Assembly (NCBI GenBank): GCA_022559985.1
Contig: JAFJTR010000100.1
Coordinates: forward strand, 1 to 64,000
DNA from: Parastagonospora avenae f. sp. tritici 18332-5
Lineage: Eukaryota > Ascomycota > Dothideomycetes > Pleosporales > Phaeosphaeriaceae
Direction: 5' to 3'
Length of the DNA: 64,000 nt
A model generated the notes under the pieces. It was not told the DNA's origin. It worked only from the letters and a program-made list of their open reading frames with translations, and did not search any database. Numbering within the stretch: the stretch's first letter is position 1; each line of letters starts with the position of its first letter. A program made the position numbers and the translations under genes. Positions 41,965 through 55,530 of the stretch are shown piece after piece.

Positions 41965-44597
41965 CTAGTCCTCTTCTGCCATCACCTTCTTCAGGCCCTT
42001 GATCTCGGCTTCGTACTTCTCCACCTTGACTTGGCTTGCTGACAACTTCGCCAACAAGTATTGGACCCGGCCAGCAGTCTGCCCGGGTTGGTTCCTGAGC
42101 TTGCTCAACAGTAACAGCTCGTTTTCGCACTTGTCAATAGTCGCATTCTCAATCTTGGTCAGATTGGTAAGGATGGCATAGTCTAGGTGGCTCTTCAGCA
42201 CCTTGTCTCGTGCTAGGCGCTTGAAAGCTGAGTGGTACACTGGCTTGCCGGGCCTGATGGTAGAAGGCCGTCCGTTGGGTCCAGAGATGATGGAAATGAG
42301 CTCAGCCTGCTCAAGGTCGCGGAGGGCCGACTCTCCACCCGTCTTGAGTATGTCGTCGAGCAAGACTTCGTTGTAGCGTAAGCTCTCTTTTTGAGCGAGC
42401 GCCTTGATGAGCATCCACGCCTGCTCAGGACTCCATTTGCGTTTGCCGCCATCGTCCTCTGCGCCAAAGATGTACATCTTGAGAATCTCGGATGCGGACT
42501 GGTCGATGATTTCGTTGACAGCCTTGTTTGGTGTCTCGCCAGTTTTGATTCTTCTTGCCAGAAACTCGAGATCTGTGAGACGTCCACCAAGCAGGTCGAT
42601 ACACGAATCCAGTTCAGCAAGATCTGTGCGATGTTGCGATGGGAGCTTCTTCTCAGAGCCATCCTTCGGCGCTGGATCGTCCTCGACATCGGCGTCCAGA
42701 TGAGTAACGACGAATTTCTTGGCCACATCGGGGCTACAATCTGAGAGCGAGATCTGGCGAAAGACACGGTCGGGAAGCGCTTTGGAGAGTGACTTGCTGA
42801 AGGCAACATCGTTTGTGAGGAAGATGACATGAGCGATGTTTGTTGTGGTCAATCGAGCAGCCCTGGCTACAGTTAGTTTAACGCGAAGATGATGATAACC
42901 TTCGAACTTACCACTCGGCCATTTTGTCGTAGACAATGCCACCCTCATGGCTCTTGTGTAAGAAGTTGTCAATGACAACAACAGGTCTATGTTCCGGATG
43001 CGCCTCGAGCCAATCGTCATCAGCCAAGTTCGCATCCCTGTCATCCTTGTGTCGGTGCTCAAGGGCAATTTGCTTGAGAGCGGTAGTCGTAGTATTCCAG
43101 ATCTTGTTCAACTGAGTCTCTTGAGTTTCTGAAAAGCCAGTCTTCACACCGGTAGCACCTTGCGCAGCCATATCGATCATGCCGCTGATACTGTTCATCC
43201 AGCTGAAGACAGGTTTGTAGCCAACCGCCGCGGCCGCAGCGCTGATGGTTGGGCTGTCGCCACGGGCTTCCTGGATAGGCTTGCAGTCAATAACAAGTTT
43301 GAGCTTATTGTCTTGAAGAGCTTGGTCAACCACCAACTCTTTTTTGCCTGAGCCACGAGGACCCTGAACGATGATGAATGTGTCCGCCGTCTCCATGAGC
43401 CATGTTTGAATCTGCTCGATATTACCTTTGCGGTCATCCCAGATGGCATCATAGGAGTCGTCTTCATCACGTTTGTGGCCTCGAATGATGTCGGATGCGT
43501 ACCCCTTGATCCACTTGTACCACTTGTTGTCTTCGAGGTGGAGCGTTCGTGTGATATGGGCCTTGACGAAGAATGTGCGAATACTGGAATTCAGTCAATA
43601 AAGATGGCAGCAAGCTCTGAATTTGAGACTTACGGGTCAAAAACAATGGCGACTGTACCGGCAATCAAAGCTGCAATGATTGGAATGATGATTCTCGGGT
43701 GGTTGATGATCCAGTCTCTTATGTAGCGAGGCTTAATCTTCTGTTCGTATTTGAGCCTCAAGAAAGTGCCCTTCTTGCCACCACCTTCGACCTCGGAGAC
43801 TAGATAGCCATGCATACAGTTTTTAGCCATAATTGCTTTGCCAATGCTTGAATAGTCCAAGTAAGCAAACTTGGGCAGGATCTTGGAGTCCGACTCCTGC
43901 ATGACAATGTCGCTCAGCTTGCCGTAAGGTCTGAAGAACTGGAAGAGCTGCTCCTGGCTCAGGTCCACGGCCTCGGTCACGGGAGCTCCAGGTTCACCAG
44001 GGACGAATTCAACGCGTAGTCGAGGCGCTGGCAGACGCATCATGTCCTCAACCCATGGTCGTCCTTTAACGACTTTCGCGCGCATGCGTTTCCAGGGACT
44101 CCACCACGGCTTGACGGGTTCGTCCCTTAGATACTCCTGCAAAATCTTCTCAATCTCAGAAGTCGGGGTGCTGCCATCATGCGTGAACTTGACAAACGCT
44201 CCGCCTTCTCTCATTCGGGGCAGAATCTCAGTGCTTTCGATTGGCAAATTTCGCTTAGCTTTTGCGCGCTGAATCACGGCATTTGGATCTGTTCCAGATA
44301 TGGCCGGGCTGATGAGTCTGTCCAGTACCCTTGGCATGGGGAGGCCCATGATCTTGCGTATTTGAATAGGGAAGACATTGTTGAAAAACAGAATGCCTTC
44401 ATTAGGTCCGGCGCTGATGTGGCCTGTCTTGTCCTCGCCTGCTTGAAGCGAGGCATAACGACCGGCTGCGGGCCATGGCCGCGATGCTTGCAGTCTTGAC
44501 CATGCCAACTGCGAATGCGGTGTTATGGGTGTGGTTCTAAAGGCCCGTTAGGATCCATGGAAGATCTGTAGTAGTGTAAAGATTTTGCCTACCTCAT
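41965..44597 (-). CDS. YME2: Mitochondrial inner-membrane protein Yme2 (Rna12 family), 825 aa
   Basis: Four exons: 44597-44593 (5 nt, ATGAG), 44536-43634, 43583-42912, 42862-41965; introns of 56, 50 and 49 nt. Splicing the 5-nt exon gives MRTTPITPHSQLAWSRLQAS, an Arg-rich mitochondrial presequence; without it no in-frame ATG exists near the start. An RRM-like domain spans about residues 180-265 (LRVEFVPGEPG, LPKFAYLDYSSIGKAIMAK). An inner-membrane segment follows (RIIIPIIAALIAGTVAIVF, about 282-300). The intermembrane-space NTPase has Walker A GPRGSGKK at 377-384 and the block PVVVIDNFLHKSHEGG. The C-terminus is a coiled coil (SASQVKVEKYEAEIKGLKKV). Yeast Yme2 affects mtDNA escape and nucleoid/inner-membrane organisation. 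Confidence 0.95.
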
Positions 44598-45124
44598 CAC
44601 ACCACACTGCAATAGTCTTCGACCAGCATGGTATCGACCGATTTGTGGTAGCATGGTCACTTCTGTTACTATCGGGTCATTTCGCTCGTTATATGCCCAG
44701 CAAACTCGTCGATCGTTGTCTCGTGTTGATCGTGGTCAGTCGTTGGAATGGGAAAGAGCTGACGTCATTTTTGCGCCTCAATCTTGGCACAAATTCACAA
44801 CTTGGTACAGCTTTCGCTATAGCTACATACACTTCGTCACAAAGCATCAAGATTTAAATAATGCAACATTCAAATTCAATTCGCCTATGTACACAGACCG
44901 GTGCGAAAATCTTGTAAAACATAGTACAATGCAAATGCCGCCCAGATGACTCCACAAACTTGAAAGAGGTATCTTGCAGGCAAAACGAGAGGAAATAATG
45001 CGATAAAAACTCCCAATGCCAACTCCATCCAACATCATACATCCGTGATCCGAAATCCCCTATATTGTGACCCATCTTTTCGTAACCTTTTTCTTTCGTT
45101 ACACATTATAGTCGTACAAATGGT
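44598..45124. other. Intergenic spacer between GLT1 and YME2
   Basis: About 530 bp between minus-strand genes. The AT-rich part (44850-45120) is probably the GLT1 3' UTR; the part next to 44597 is the YME2 promoter. Confidence 0.4.
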
Positions 45125-48100
45125 CTAAGCGGCCACGGGAATGGCGGCACCGCTACCCTTGCCCAGTTGCAGGGGAGTGGCCTTGACAATACCGCCGGTG
45201 ACTGGCAGTTGAGTGCCGTAGCCAGTGAGGAACGAATCGACGTCACGAGCACACTGACGACCCTCGTTGATACCCCAGACGATAAGTGACTGACCACGAC
45301 GGCAATCACCAGCGGCGAAAACACCGGGAAGGTTGGTGTTGTACTTGCCAGGAGGAGTCTTAATATTCTTGCGCGGGTCAAGCTCGATGGCGTCGTTCAT
45401 AACGCGCTGCTCAGGGCCTAAGAAGCCCATGGAGAGCAGTACGATATCCGCAGGAAAGAATTGCTCGCTGCCCTCGACGTGCTTCATGTCCCAACCGCCG
45501 CTGGCTGACTTGGTCCACTCAACGCGGACGGTGTTGATACCCTTGACCTTGCCATTGCCATCATCGACGAAGTCCTTGGACATAACGCAGTACTCACGCG
45601 GGTCCTTGCCCATGTGGGTCTTGACTTCATTGTGACCATAGTCGGTACGGAAGATACGAGGCCATTGTGGCCATGGGTTGTCGCGGGCACGCTCTGGCGG
45701 AGGCTGAGGCAGCAGCTCGAAGTTGACAACAGACTTGGCACCGTGGCGGACGGAAGTACCAATGCAGTCGTTACCGGTGTCACCACCTCCAATGACAACG
45801 ACATGCTTGTCCTTGGCAGAGATGTAGGCATCATCAGCCAATTCGGAGTCGAGGAGTGACTTGGTGTTCTTGTGCAGGAACTGCATAGCGTAGTGAATGC
45901 CGTCCAAGTTGCGGTTGGGGATGGGCAAGTCACGAGCCACGGTAGCACCAGTTGCGAACACAACGGCGTCGAACTCGCCACGAAGGGAGTCGAGAGTGAC
46001 TTGGCCTTCCTCGCCGACGGTGACACCAGTTTTGAAAGTGACGCCCTCAGATGCGAGGAAGTCAACACGGCGCTGGACGACCTTCTTGTCGAGCTTCATG
46101 TTTGGAATACCGTACATGAGCAGACCGCCGACACGGTCAGCACGCTCATAGACAGTGACAGTGTGGCCAGCCTTGTTGAGCTGATCCGCGCAAGCTAGGC
46201 CAGCAGGACCGGAACCGATGATGGCGACAGTCTTTCCGGAACGGTTCTGGGGTGGCGATGGAACCATCCAGCCCATTTCGAAGCCACGGTCGATGATGGC
46301 GCACTCGATGGACTTGATTCCAACGGGGTCTTCGTTGATTCCGAGAACGCAAGCACCCTCGCAAGGAGCAGGGCAGACACGACCAGTGAATTCCGGAAAA
46401 TTGTTGGTCATGAGAAGTCGGTTGAGAGCATCGCGCCATTGGCCCCTGTTCAAGAGTTAGCAATAGCTTAGTGTGTAGTTATATATCGACTACAACAGAA
46501 GGCAAACAAGGGTATGCAATAGCCTGAAGCTATGCACAGAGGTTTTCCGTTGCGATTGAAGCTCGACAAGCCTGTGTATAGCTTCAAGCTATCGGATCGG
46601 CTGCTGGCTATTGCACCCTGGCCGCAATCCGTCGTCGCCGACATGTAGTATCGAAAGAATACAACTTACTGGAAAACAAGCTCGTTCCACTTCGGGATGA
46701 TGTTACTGACATGAAGTTAGCCTCGCTTAATATAGAATCCGTACATCGGTGTCTTACCTAATCGGGCACCCTGTATCGGACTGGCAGAAGGGAACACCAC
46801 AGTCCATGCAGCGGGCGGATTGGTACTTCAGCTCGTCTTCGTTGAGACGTTGCGAAAGCTCTTGCCAATCACGAGTACGGGTCTTGGGGTTGCGGTACTT
46901 CTCCGAACGGCGTTGGTACTTCATGAAACCGCGGGTCTTGTCCAAGACAAGTGCCTTCTTCTTCTCAGCCTTTGCGTCCGTGACACTCTCTTCGATATCG
47001 AGCAAGTCGCTCTTCTTCTTCTCCTTGGCTTCGTGCTCGTGCTCAGCCTTGCGAGAGTCCTCGTGCGCAGTGCGGACAGGGTTGCCAGCGAGAAGAGGCA
47101 GAGGGTATTCGGACTTCTTCTTCTCAGCAGCCTTGGCCTTCTCCTCCAACAGTACGCGCTTGTAGTCGACAGGCATGACTTTCACGAAGCGAGGCAGGGC
47201 ACGGGTGAAGTCGAGGAGAATACGAGCAGCCAGCTCAGAGCCAGTATAGTGGTGATGATCCTCAATCAAGCCGCGAAGGAAAGCAATCTCCTCAGGCTCC
47301 TCAATTCCAGAGAGTTCGACCATCTCCTGGTTGACCTTCTGCTCGAAGTCCTGGTGAATATCGAGGACGTAAGCGATACCACCGGACATACCCGCAGCAA
47401 AGTTGCGTCCAGTGGAGCCGAGGACGAGGACACGACCTCCAGTCATGTATTCGCAGGCGTGGTCACCAACACCCTCAACGACGGCGGTAGCACCGGAGTT
47501 GCGAACGCAGAAACGCTCTGCAGCGATACCGCGGAAGAAGCAGGTACCGCTCGTGGCACCGTACAGACATACGTTACCGATGAGAACGTTCTCTTCAGCG
47601 CGGTAGACGGCATTTCGGGGTGGGTACACAATCAGGCGGCCACCAGACAGACCTTTGCCAACATAATCGTTGGAATCACCCTCAAGCTCCAGGGTAACAC
47701 CAGGTGCTAGATAAGCTCCAAAGGACTGACCAGCGGACCCACGAATGTTCACGTGAATCGTGTCTTGTGGCAGGCCAGCCTCACCGTAGCGCTTGCTGAT
47801 CTGGTAGGAGAGAGTTGCTCCAAGAGCACGGTCGGTGTTGATGACATCGCACTCGATGCGAGCAGGGAGACCCTTCTCAAGAGCGAGCTCAGACTCTGCG
47901 ATGAGCTTGTTGTCAAGGCGCACGTGGAGGCGGTGATCCTGCTTGCGCACGTTGAAGGTGGCAACACCGGGGCGAAGAGTGTGTGCTGGTGTCAGGATCA
48001 AAGACAGATCAATGTTTTCAGTCTTTGCAGTGCGAAGATCATCGCGTACACGTAGGACCTCGCAGTGGCCGACCATGTCGTTGATGGTACGGAAACCAAG

Positions 48101-51100
48101 CTTTGCCATGATCGCACGAAGCTCGTTGGCGATGTAGTAGAAGAAGTTGATAACGTGCTCGGGTGTACCGGCGAACTTCTTCCTGAGCTCAGGATCCTGG
48201 GTGGCGATACCGACAGGGCAAGTGTTTAGATGGCACTTCCTCATCATGATGCATCCCATGGCGATGAGAGGCGTGGTCGCAAAGCCCCACTCTTCAGCAC
48301 CTAGCAGACAAGCAATGGCAACATCGCGTCCAGTACGGAGCTGACCGTCAGTCTGAACAATGACACGACCACGGAGGTCGTTCAAGACCAGAGTCTGATG
48401 AGTCTCGGCAAGACCCAATTCCCAGGGCAGACCAGCATATTTGATACCAGTCCATCGCGAGGCACCGGTACCACCATCGTGACCGGAGATGAGAATGTGG
48501 TCGGCCTTCGCCTTGGCAACACCAGATGCGACGATACCGACGCCGGTCTCGGAGACGAGCTTGACGGAGACACGAGCGCGGGGGTTGGAACACTTCAAGT
48601 CATAGATCAGCTGCTTCAGATCCTCAATCGAGTAAATGTCGTGGTGAGGAGGAGGGCTAATAAGGCCGACACCGGGAGTCGAGTGACGGGTCTTAGCGAT
48701 AGAGCCAGATACCTTGTGGCCGGGAAGCTCACCACCCTCACCAGGCTTAGCACCCTGAGCCATCTTGATCTGGAGCTCATCGGCATCGGCAAGGTAGTTG
48801 GAAGTGACACCGAAACGTCCGGAGGCAATCTGCTTGATGGCAGAACGCATCGTGTCACCGTTCTCCATGCGCAAGCTACGCTCTGGATCCTCGCCACCCT
48901 CACCAGTGTTAGACTTGCCGCCAAGTCGGTTCATGGCTACGGCAAGAGTAGAGTGAGACTCCATGGAGATGGAACCGTATGACATGGCACCAGTGACGAA
49001 ACGGCGCACAATGTCAGTCCAAGGCTCAACCTGGTCAATGGGGATCGGCGCGCGGTCCTCAAAGTTGAAATCAAGCAGACCACGCAGTGTGCAGTCCTTG
49101 ATACGCTCGTATTCGGCGATAGAGTAGGCCTCGTACGACTTGTCGTTCTTGGTGCGAACAGCATCCTGGATGTTGGCCATGGCAGTAGGGTCGTTTACGT
49201 GCGGCTCGCCTCCATCTCGCCAATGGTACTCTCCAGTCTCTGAGAGGCCAGGAATCTCGACGATGGGACGAGTTGGGAAACCCTTCTCGTGCAGGGCAAA
49301 GGCGTCCTGGGCGATGAGGTCAAAGGTCATACCCTTGATACGCGATGCGGTTCCAGTGAAGCATCTGTCGACAACAGAGTCATCGAGGCCAAGAGCCTCA
49401 AAGATCTGGGCTCCCTTGTATGACTGTAGGGTAGAGATACCCATCTTGGACATGACCTTCAAGATGCCACCATCGCAGCTGTGCTTGTAGTTGTCGATGA
49501 GCTGCTCAGCGGTGAGCTTCTTGCGGATAAGGCCTTCACGATGCATCTTGAGAATACACTCGATAGCAAGGTACGGACTAATGGCGTCGGCACCGTATCC
49601 GACGAGGACACACATGTGGTGAACCTCGCGAGCCTCACCAGTCTCGACGACAAGGGCGACATTGGATCGCCACTTGTTGCGGACAAGGTGATGGTGGACC
49701 ATACCGGTGGCTAAACAAGCAGATACAGGAACGCGGTCAGGCGAAGTTGCGCGGTCGGTGAGGACAATGAGGTTGTCGTTGTTGTTAACGCCCTGCGCGG
49801 CTTCCTCGCAAATGCGGTCAAGCGCATTCATGTAGCCCTCTGTGCCCTCGCTCTTGGGAAAAGTGATGTCAATGGTCTTCACCGTCCACGCAGAGTGTAC
49901 CTTGGATGTGTTGGTCAAGGCTGTGAACTCCTCGAGCGACAGTACAGGTGATGGCAGAAGCATACGGTGGCACTGCGACTCGTCCATCTCAAGTAAATTA
50001 CCCTGAGGGCCAACGTAAGCCTCCAGAGACATAACAATAGCCTCTCGGATAGGGTCAATGGGAGGGTTGGTGACCTGAGCGAAAAGCTGGCGGAAGTACT
50101 CGTAGAGCAAACGAGGCTGTGTAGCCAAGCAGGCAAGAGGGGCATCATTACCCATCGATCCAAGAGCTTCCTTGGAGTCTGCTGCCATGGGACCGAGAAG
50201 CAAGCTGACCTGCTCAAGCGAGTAGTTGAAGGCACGTAGGCGCGGGTCCTCGTGTAGCTTCGTCTCTGTCAGAGTGTATGATAGATCAACACCCTTCTCA
50301 ACCACAGACTTCAAAACCTTGGGTAGAGTCAAGAGGTTCTTGTCGATCCATGCGCGGAAGTCGTTGCGCTCGGAGACAGTCTTCTTCAACTCAGCGTCGT
50401 CGACAATTCGTCCAGCGACAGTGTCGACAAGCAACATCCTTCCCGGCTGGAGCCTTCCTTTCTGAACGACACGCTCCGGTTCAATGGAGATTGTACCGAC
50501 TTCGGAAGCGCAGATTATGCGATCATCGTCGGTCACGTAGTAACGGCAAGGACGCAGACCATTTCGGTCCAGGTTGGCACCACAGTACCGTCCATCTGAG
50601 AATGTGAAAAGCGCCGGTCCGTCCCACGGCTCCATCATACAAGCAGCCCACTCGTAAAAGGCTTGCTTGGCGGGATCCATGGTATGATTGCCCTGCCATG
50701 CTTCTGGTACCATCAACATGACGGCCTCGGGCAGTGAAAGAACGCCGTTGATTGTGAGCAGCTCGAGGACGTTGTCAAAAGCTGCAGAGTCAGATCCACC
50801 GTCCTCGATGATCGGGTAGAGTAGGTCAAGTTCTTCGGCGAAGAGGCTCGACTTCATGCCACCCTCTCGTGCTCGCATCCAGTTCTTGTTTCCACGCAAT
50901 GTGTTGATTTCACCATTGTGAGCAGCCCATCGCAACGGCTGCGCCCGGTCCCGATAAGGAAGTTAGTACATAGACACGGAGATTATGATATGAAGTCTTC
51001 TTACCAACTTGGGAATGTGTTTGTGGAGAAACGCGAGTGCACGAGAGCAAAGTGCCCCTCATAGTCCACATTCAACAGATCGTGGTAGTATTCGTACACC

Positions 51101-51873
51101 TGGACAGGAGACAGCTGACCCTTGTAAACAATGTTCTTGTTTGACAAGGAGCAAATGTAGAACCAGTTGTGAAGGCCAATGACGTGTGTCGACCTCTTCC
51201 GTAAAACGTATAGCTGTCGCTCAAAGTAGCCATTGTCGTACTTTTTTGCCCAGTCCGCGTTGGGCTCTCGTCCTGTGCCGTATGCAGTCTTCAGAACGAC
51301 GAAAGGCTGCAGAATGATGGGCTCTCGTGAGAGTGCAGCCGGTCCGAGAAGTGTGGAGTCGCGTGGTACCACTCTCCAGCCGAGTACTCTCAAGTCCAGC
51401 TGGTCTGCAACGTCCTCGAACATCGACTTGGTCTCCTCCAAGATTGTAGTGTCTGGCTTGAAGAAGAGGTTGCCAGTGGCGTACTGGCCGAGCGCGGGCA
51501 GTTTGTAGCCTTGCTCGCGCTCAAACTCCTTCAGGAAGAACCGGTGGGGGATGGATGTCATCACACCAGCACCGTCGCCGTCTCGTGCATCTGATCCGAC
51601 TGCTCCTCTGTGGGTCATATTGCACAGGAGCGACCTGGCATCCACGATAATTTTATGTGAGGCCTTGCCTTTGATGTGGGCGGCGAAGCCTACACCACAA
51701 GCATCCTTCTCATTCTCAGGATCATAGAGACCTTGCTTCACAGGAAGAGCCCCGGCCCAAGATTTGTTCTGAAATTCAGGCCCATCTTGGTACTGAAAAA
51801 CGGACGACTGCTCCTCTTCAATCTGGGTATCTTGTGGCAAGTTGGTGTCTTCCGCGAAAGTGACTTTTCCCAT
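45125..51873 (-). CDS. GLT1: NADH-dependent glutamate synthase (GOGAT), 2139 aa if spliced
   Basis: Four exons: 51873-51005, 50951-46758, 46705-46670 (36 nt), 46445-45125; introns of 53, 52 and 224 nt. Start MGKVTFAEDTNLPQDTQIEE. It converts glutamine + 2-oxoglutarate to two glutamates, the second step of ammonium assimilation. Order: a propeptide of 58 residues; class II glutaminase with Cys59 (DACGVGF); the FMN synthase domain; the 3Fe-4S loop CHLNTCPVGIATQ; the alpha-helix/GXGXG domain; then the beta-type part with CMDCGVPFCQSDTGCPI and CPAPCEGACVLGI (4Fe-4S), FAD site VAIIGSGPAGLACADQL and NAD site VVVIGGGDTGNDC. The first intron lacks an AG acceptor: the frame demands TATCG/GGACCGG, so exon 2 begins after 'CG' (50952-50953). 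The 224-nt third intron contains a MITE-like element. Confidence 0.96.
46515..46615. mobile_element. MITE-like inverted-repeat element inside GLT1 intron 3
   Basis: A 101-bp element with perfect 10-bp terminal inverted repeats (TGCAATAGCC at 46515-46524 and GGCTATTGCA at 46606-46615). Inner arms AGCCTGAAGCTATGCACA and TGTGTATAGCTTCAAGCT also pair, so the RNA or DNA could form a long hairpin. No coding capacity. The inner arms recur at 56.1 and 58.2 kb. It explains why this intron is 224 nt when the others are about 50. No target-site duplication is obvious. Confidence 0.6.
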
Positions 51874-54800
51874 GGTATCGGCGTGGGCCGAAATCTGGGA
51901 GTGTATAGTGGGGTATCGTATAAGTGGTGGCGGGTCGCGCCGGCTCTTGAATGGTAGAAAGAAGTCTGTGAACAATCCGTTGTTAGTGTTTGATATCAAG
52001 CAGTGTTGTTGAGTGGTTGCGATGCGAGGTTCGAGGCTCGGAGCTTTTGAATATGCACTAGCTCTAGCCTCGAAAGAAAGAATGTATCGCCGCCGATTGG
52101 TGTCGCAAGCGTCTATCAATCCACCGCAAGCGCAAATGATGCTCTGGTTCGGTCACCCGCCAGAGGAGGTTTCCCAGAGGAGCGCAGATGAGACCGATGA
52201 CGACGTGCGGGGACTGATAGCTGATCGTAGTTCTCCAGGATATACTGATAAGAACCGGCAAAACACGACACGCGGGGCTGTTTTCGAAGCAGCGTAGGCT
52301 GCCACTGGATTTCTTGCGCAAAGAGCAGCATGTACGTGGCCATGGGGTAACAGGTGCGACAAAGAAGGTTGGCGGCGTTGTTGACTTACTGGTTGGTGTA
52401 CTAGGTATCGACGGAACTAGCAGTATAATCGCGAGTTCCGGCAGGCAACTTGTAGTTGAGGAGAACGAAACAGATGGGAAGCAGCGGGCGGTCGGCGGCG
52501 CTGGTTTATGAATAAACGGGAAGTGGGAGTGGGGAATTGTTCGCAGGCACGCTAGAGGTACCTTCACTTTGGACACGCTCGAGACCGGTAATTGGCTCCT
52601 GGAGGCACTGCCGTAGATGCCAGGGTGATCTCCGCCGTCTTCTCGGAGCGTTTGGTAATTTCACGGGGTCTTGGATGCAGTCTTGGTACTTTAATCGTAC
52701 AGCTTTCTACGTGTCGCGTACCTCTTCTTCCTGTAGTGAGAAGCACATGCCAATTTTCCTCCCTCCGCAGCACAAGGAGCCGGCGATTCGCTCCCGTATG
52801 TTTGCAGCCAACGCCACTGCCTGACTGACGCCTTCATGACAGTGTGTTACGTGTCGAGGTCATCTTTAGCAATACTCGTATGCTGATTAGCTGAGCTGGC
52901 ATGTTGGAACTGTTCACGCATTCGAAAATTACCCCACGCTCCTCACGCTCTTTTTCTGCCGAGTCGTGACAATGCTCGGCTGCTGATTGGCTTCGGCTAA
53001 GGCGGTCACTGCAGCTAGCAGAGCCGATACCGCAAGATGACAGCGTTGATGCGTCTCTCCCGCTGGCCCCATCTCCACTCCGCAGCCCACGCACCATGCC
53101 TGTCGCTTCATTCGCCGTCGGCAGCGCTTCGGTGGACTCCTCTGCAGTCGAGTAATTTCATGCTGTCTCTTATCGCACCGTGACGGCGGAACTCTGCGCC
53201 TCGGACCAGACGCGCTCGCACATCATTGGCCGGAGATCTGTTAGACCCCGCCATTGTCCTCCATTGTCCAGCGGAATGCAAGTATGTCTCGTGCGCATTC
53301 GTCGACATCATCGCTTCGTGCACAGAGTATATGGGCGACGATCCCCTGCGGTGCACAATGTCGAAAAGCAAATTCCTTTGCCTCATGATCCTCGCTCGCC
53401 TCAGGCTTGCTCGGGCGACGCCGTCCGCAATTGCCACACCTCGCAAAACAGCCTGGTCCAAATGATCGGGATAACTCGGAATGCTACCAGCTAACGGCAA
53501 CGGAGTCCTCGTCTAGAATTTCGATGAGTCACGAGTACACACGATTCATCCATCTCACCTGTTTCCCGAGGATCATCTGTGTATCCAAGCTCGCTGGCCA
53601 GGCCGATGTCGCCTCATCCGCTGCGTGTGAAAATGGTTGAGCGGCGGATAATCGAGGAACGGTCGTCCATCAAAGAGGCACCATGATTATGAGCTAGTAC
53701 CAGCAAAGCCATACAGAGGGCTGTGGCATGCAGACCCTCTGCCACAGGATTCATGTACATAATACATGCCTACTTCAAGCCTGATGGAATTAGCCGTGGA
53801 CATCAATTCTCCCGGAGAAGTCTACACTTAGGCTTGACATCATAATATCTCCTCATGGGAATACGACCTACTTACAACGGGGGTCACTCTTCGGCATCCG
53901 AACATCTTGTCTCCCGAACTTTGTAAGACCCCTGTTCAAGTTGAGATTACATCCCCGTGATGCTTTGCATATTGCTCTTCCACACCCTCCTGCAGCATTC
54001 CGAGGGGCATCTCGTTTCAACATTCCCCGCCTCCATAGCCGACCATGCTTTGCACGTTGTAACCGGTCCGTCGTGTAATAGTTCGCCTGGAGGTCCGTGC
54101 GCGACAGAGATCTCAGAGCGAACATGGTTTATAGATCTCGTACCAATTAGCTGGGCGCTATTAGAAGGCCCTCAGGCGAATCACGATGGCGCTTTCAGCG
54201 CCTTACAACGCTCATGTACGAAGAGCCAAATGACAGAGTAAGCTTACGCCGGCACGACCGTTTCCGAAGCTCTCCGGGCATATTGCATCTACGAGTGTAG
54301 CCTTCATCATTGCATGAGACGATGAGATGTAATGAAGAGCGCTCTAGAACTGTATTCAATCAGATGCCGCAATTCAGCGTATCTCGCATCTATTGGCCCA
54401 AGCCCGACCCAAAAACCAGCGGCAGTCTCGCAAGGTCCTCCGTGCTAGAGCATTTCGCACATGCAGGGCACCCATTCTTGTGCATCTGACAGCTTAGACC
54501 CTGGCCAGACAGGGTGAGCAAGTACCCACAAGTTTTCCATGCTATTCAAAATCCTTACCGCATGCCCAGGTGGAGCAAAGAGAACATATCCTGTGAACGT
54601 TCGGCCATATCATTTGAGTGAAGCTTCTCCGACACCTCGCCTCCAATTACTAGAGCTAGGAATCTCATAACTGAAGGAGACGATGCACGGCGCCTCTGCA
54701 CTTACGCGTTCAAATGACGTAGGGAATGCTTGCGTATTTTCCTGATAGCATTAGCTAAAGGCCTTCACGGAACACTCGAAACGCGAACAGGTTCAACACG

Positions 54801-55081
54801 AACCATCGTATATCACCAGGACGCACGATGAAGTCGCGTCTAGAAGAGCACACCCCCGGATCACATTAGTTCTGAGTATTAACAATGAAGGAGCTTTTCA
54901 ATGAAAGCATGTGCAGTGTTCTGAATAATCTTAGGGCTTGTAGACACTAGGCAGCGGCAAAATTCCCGCCCGCTCTGCACCTAGACGATATATGCTGATA
55001 CCTTTTAAAGCCATGCTTATTGAAAGCTTAAGAGGGAGCCTGGATGTATACGCAGGAGTAACATTCTCTACCTGATTCTGT

Positions 55082-55530
55082 AGAGATCCTTGAATGTACA
55101 CGGGCTACCTCTTCACCCCGCCGTTGGGAAACGGCGGGCAGGAATTTTGCAGACGCCTGTTGGAGAGACGATGCTAATGGGCAGATCTTAGTATAGGACG
55201 CCCTCTGTCGTCGTACTATTAATCCACAACGGTAGTTCGAAGACACCGTCATTTAGATCCTTCATCTAGCCTCTGCATCATACTCTCTCCGATGATGTGT
55301 GGCACTGCAGCTAGGCACAATTCGGGATCATCCTAGGACAGCATTTGACCGATCGCTACGTGAAGAGTCGCCCGCGCAAGAAGTGTGCTAAATAGAGGAG
55401 CCTGAACATATACATATGTATCAAATACTCTGCGTAACTCCACAGAGATGTTTGAATATATACAGGCTACCTCTTCACCTGTTCTTGTCAAGAAATGGTG
55501 GGCACAAATTTTCCCGGCGCCTGGTGACTG
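55082..55530 (+). repeat. Degenerate direct repeat, two clear copies
   Basis: Copy 1 (55082-55165) and copy 2 (55443-55530) share AGAGAT..TTGAAT.TA.AC, then a perfect GGCTACCTCTTCACC (55103-55117 and 55465-55479), then G.GGGCA..AATTTT and a GCGCCTG-like block. A weaker third relative may lie at 55905-55955 (GACACGAATTTCG..GGTGCCTGGTGA). Copy-to-copy distance is about 360 bp. Confidence 0.5.

Noticed and set aside
53108..53500. 130-codon minus-strand frame in the gene-poor zone
   Set aside because: Random composition, no intron signals, no family; overlapped by frames on the other strand.
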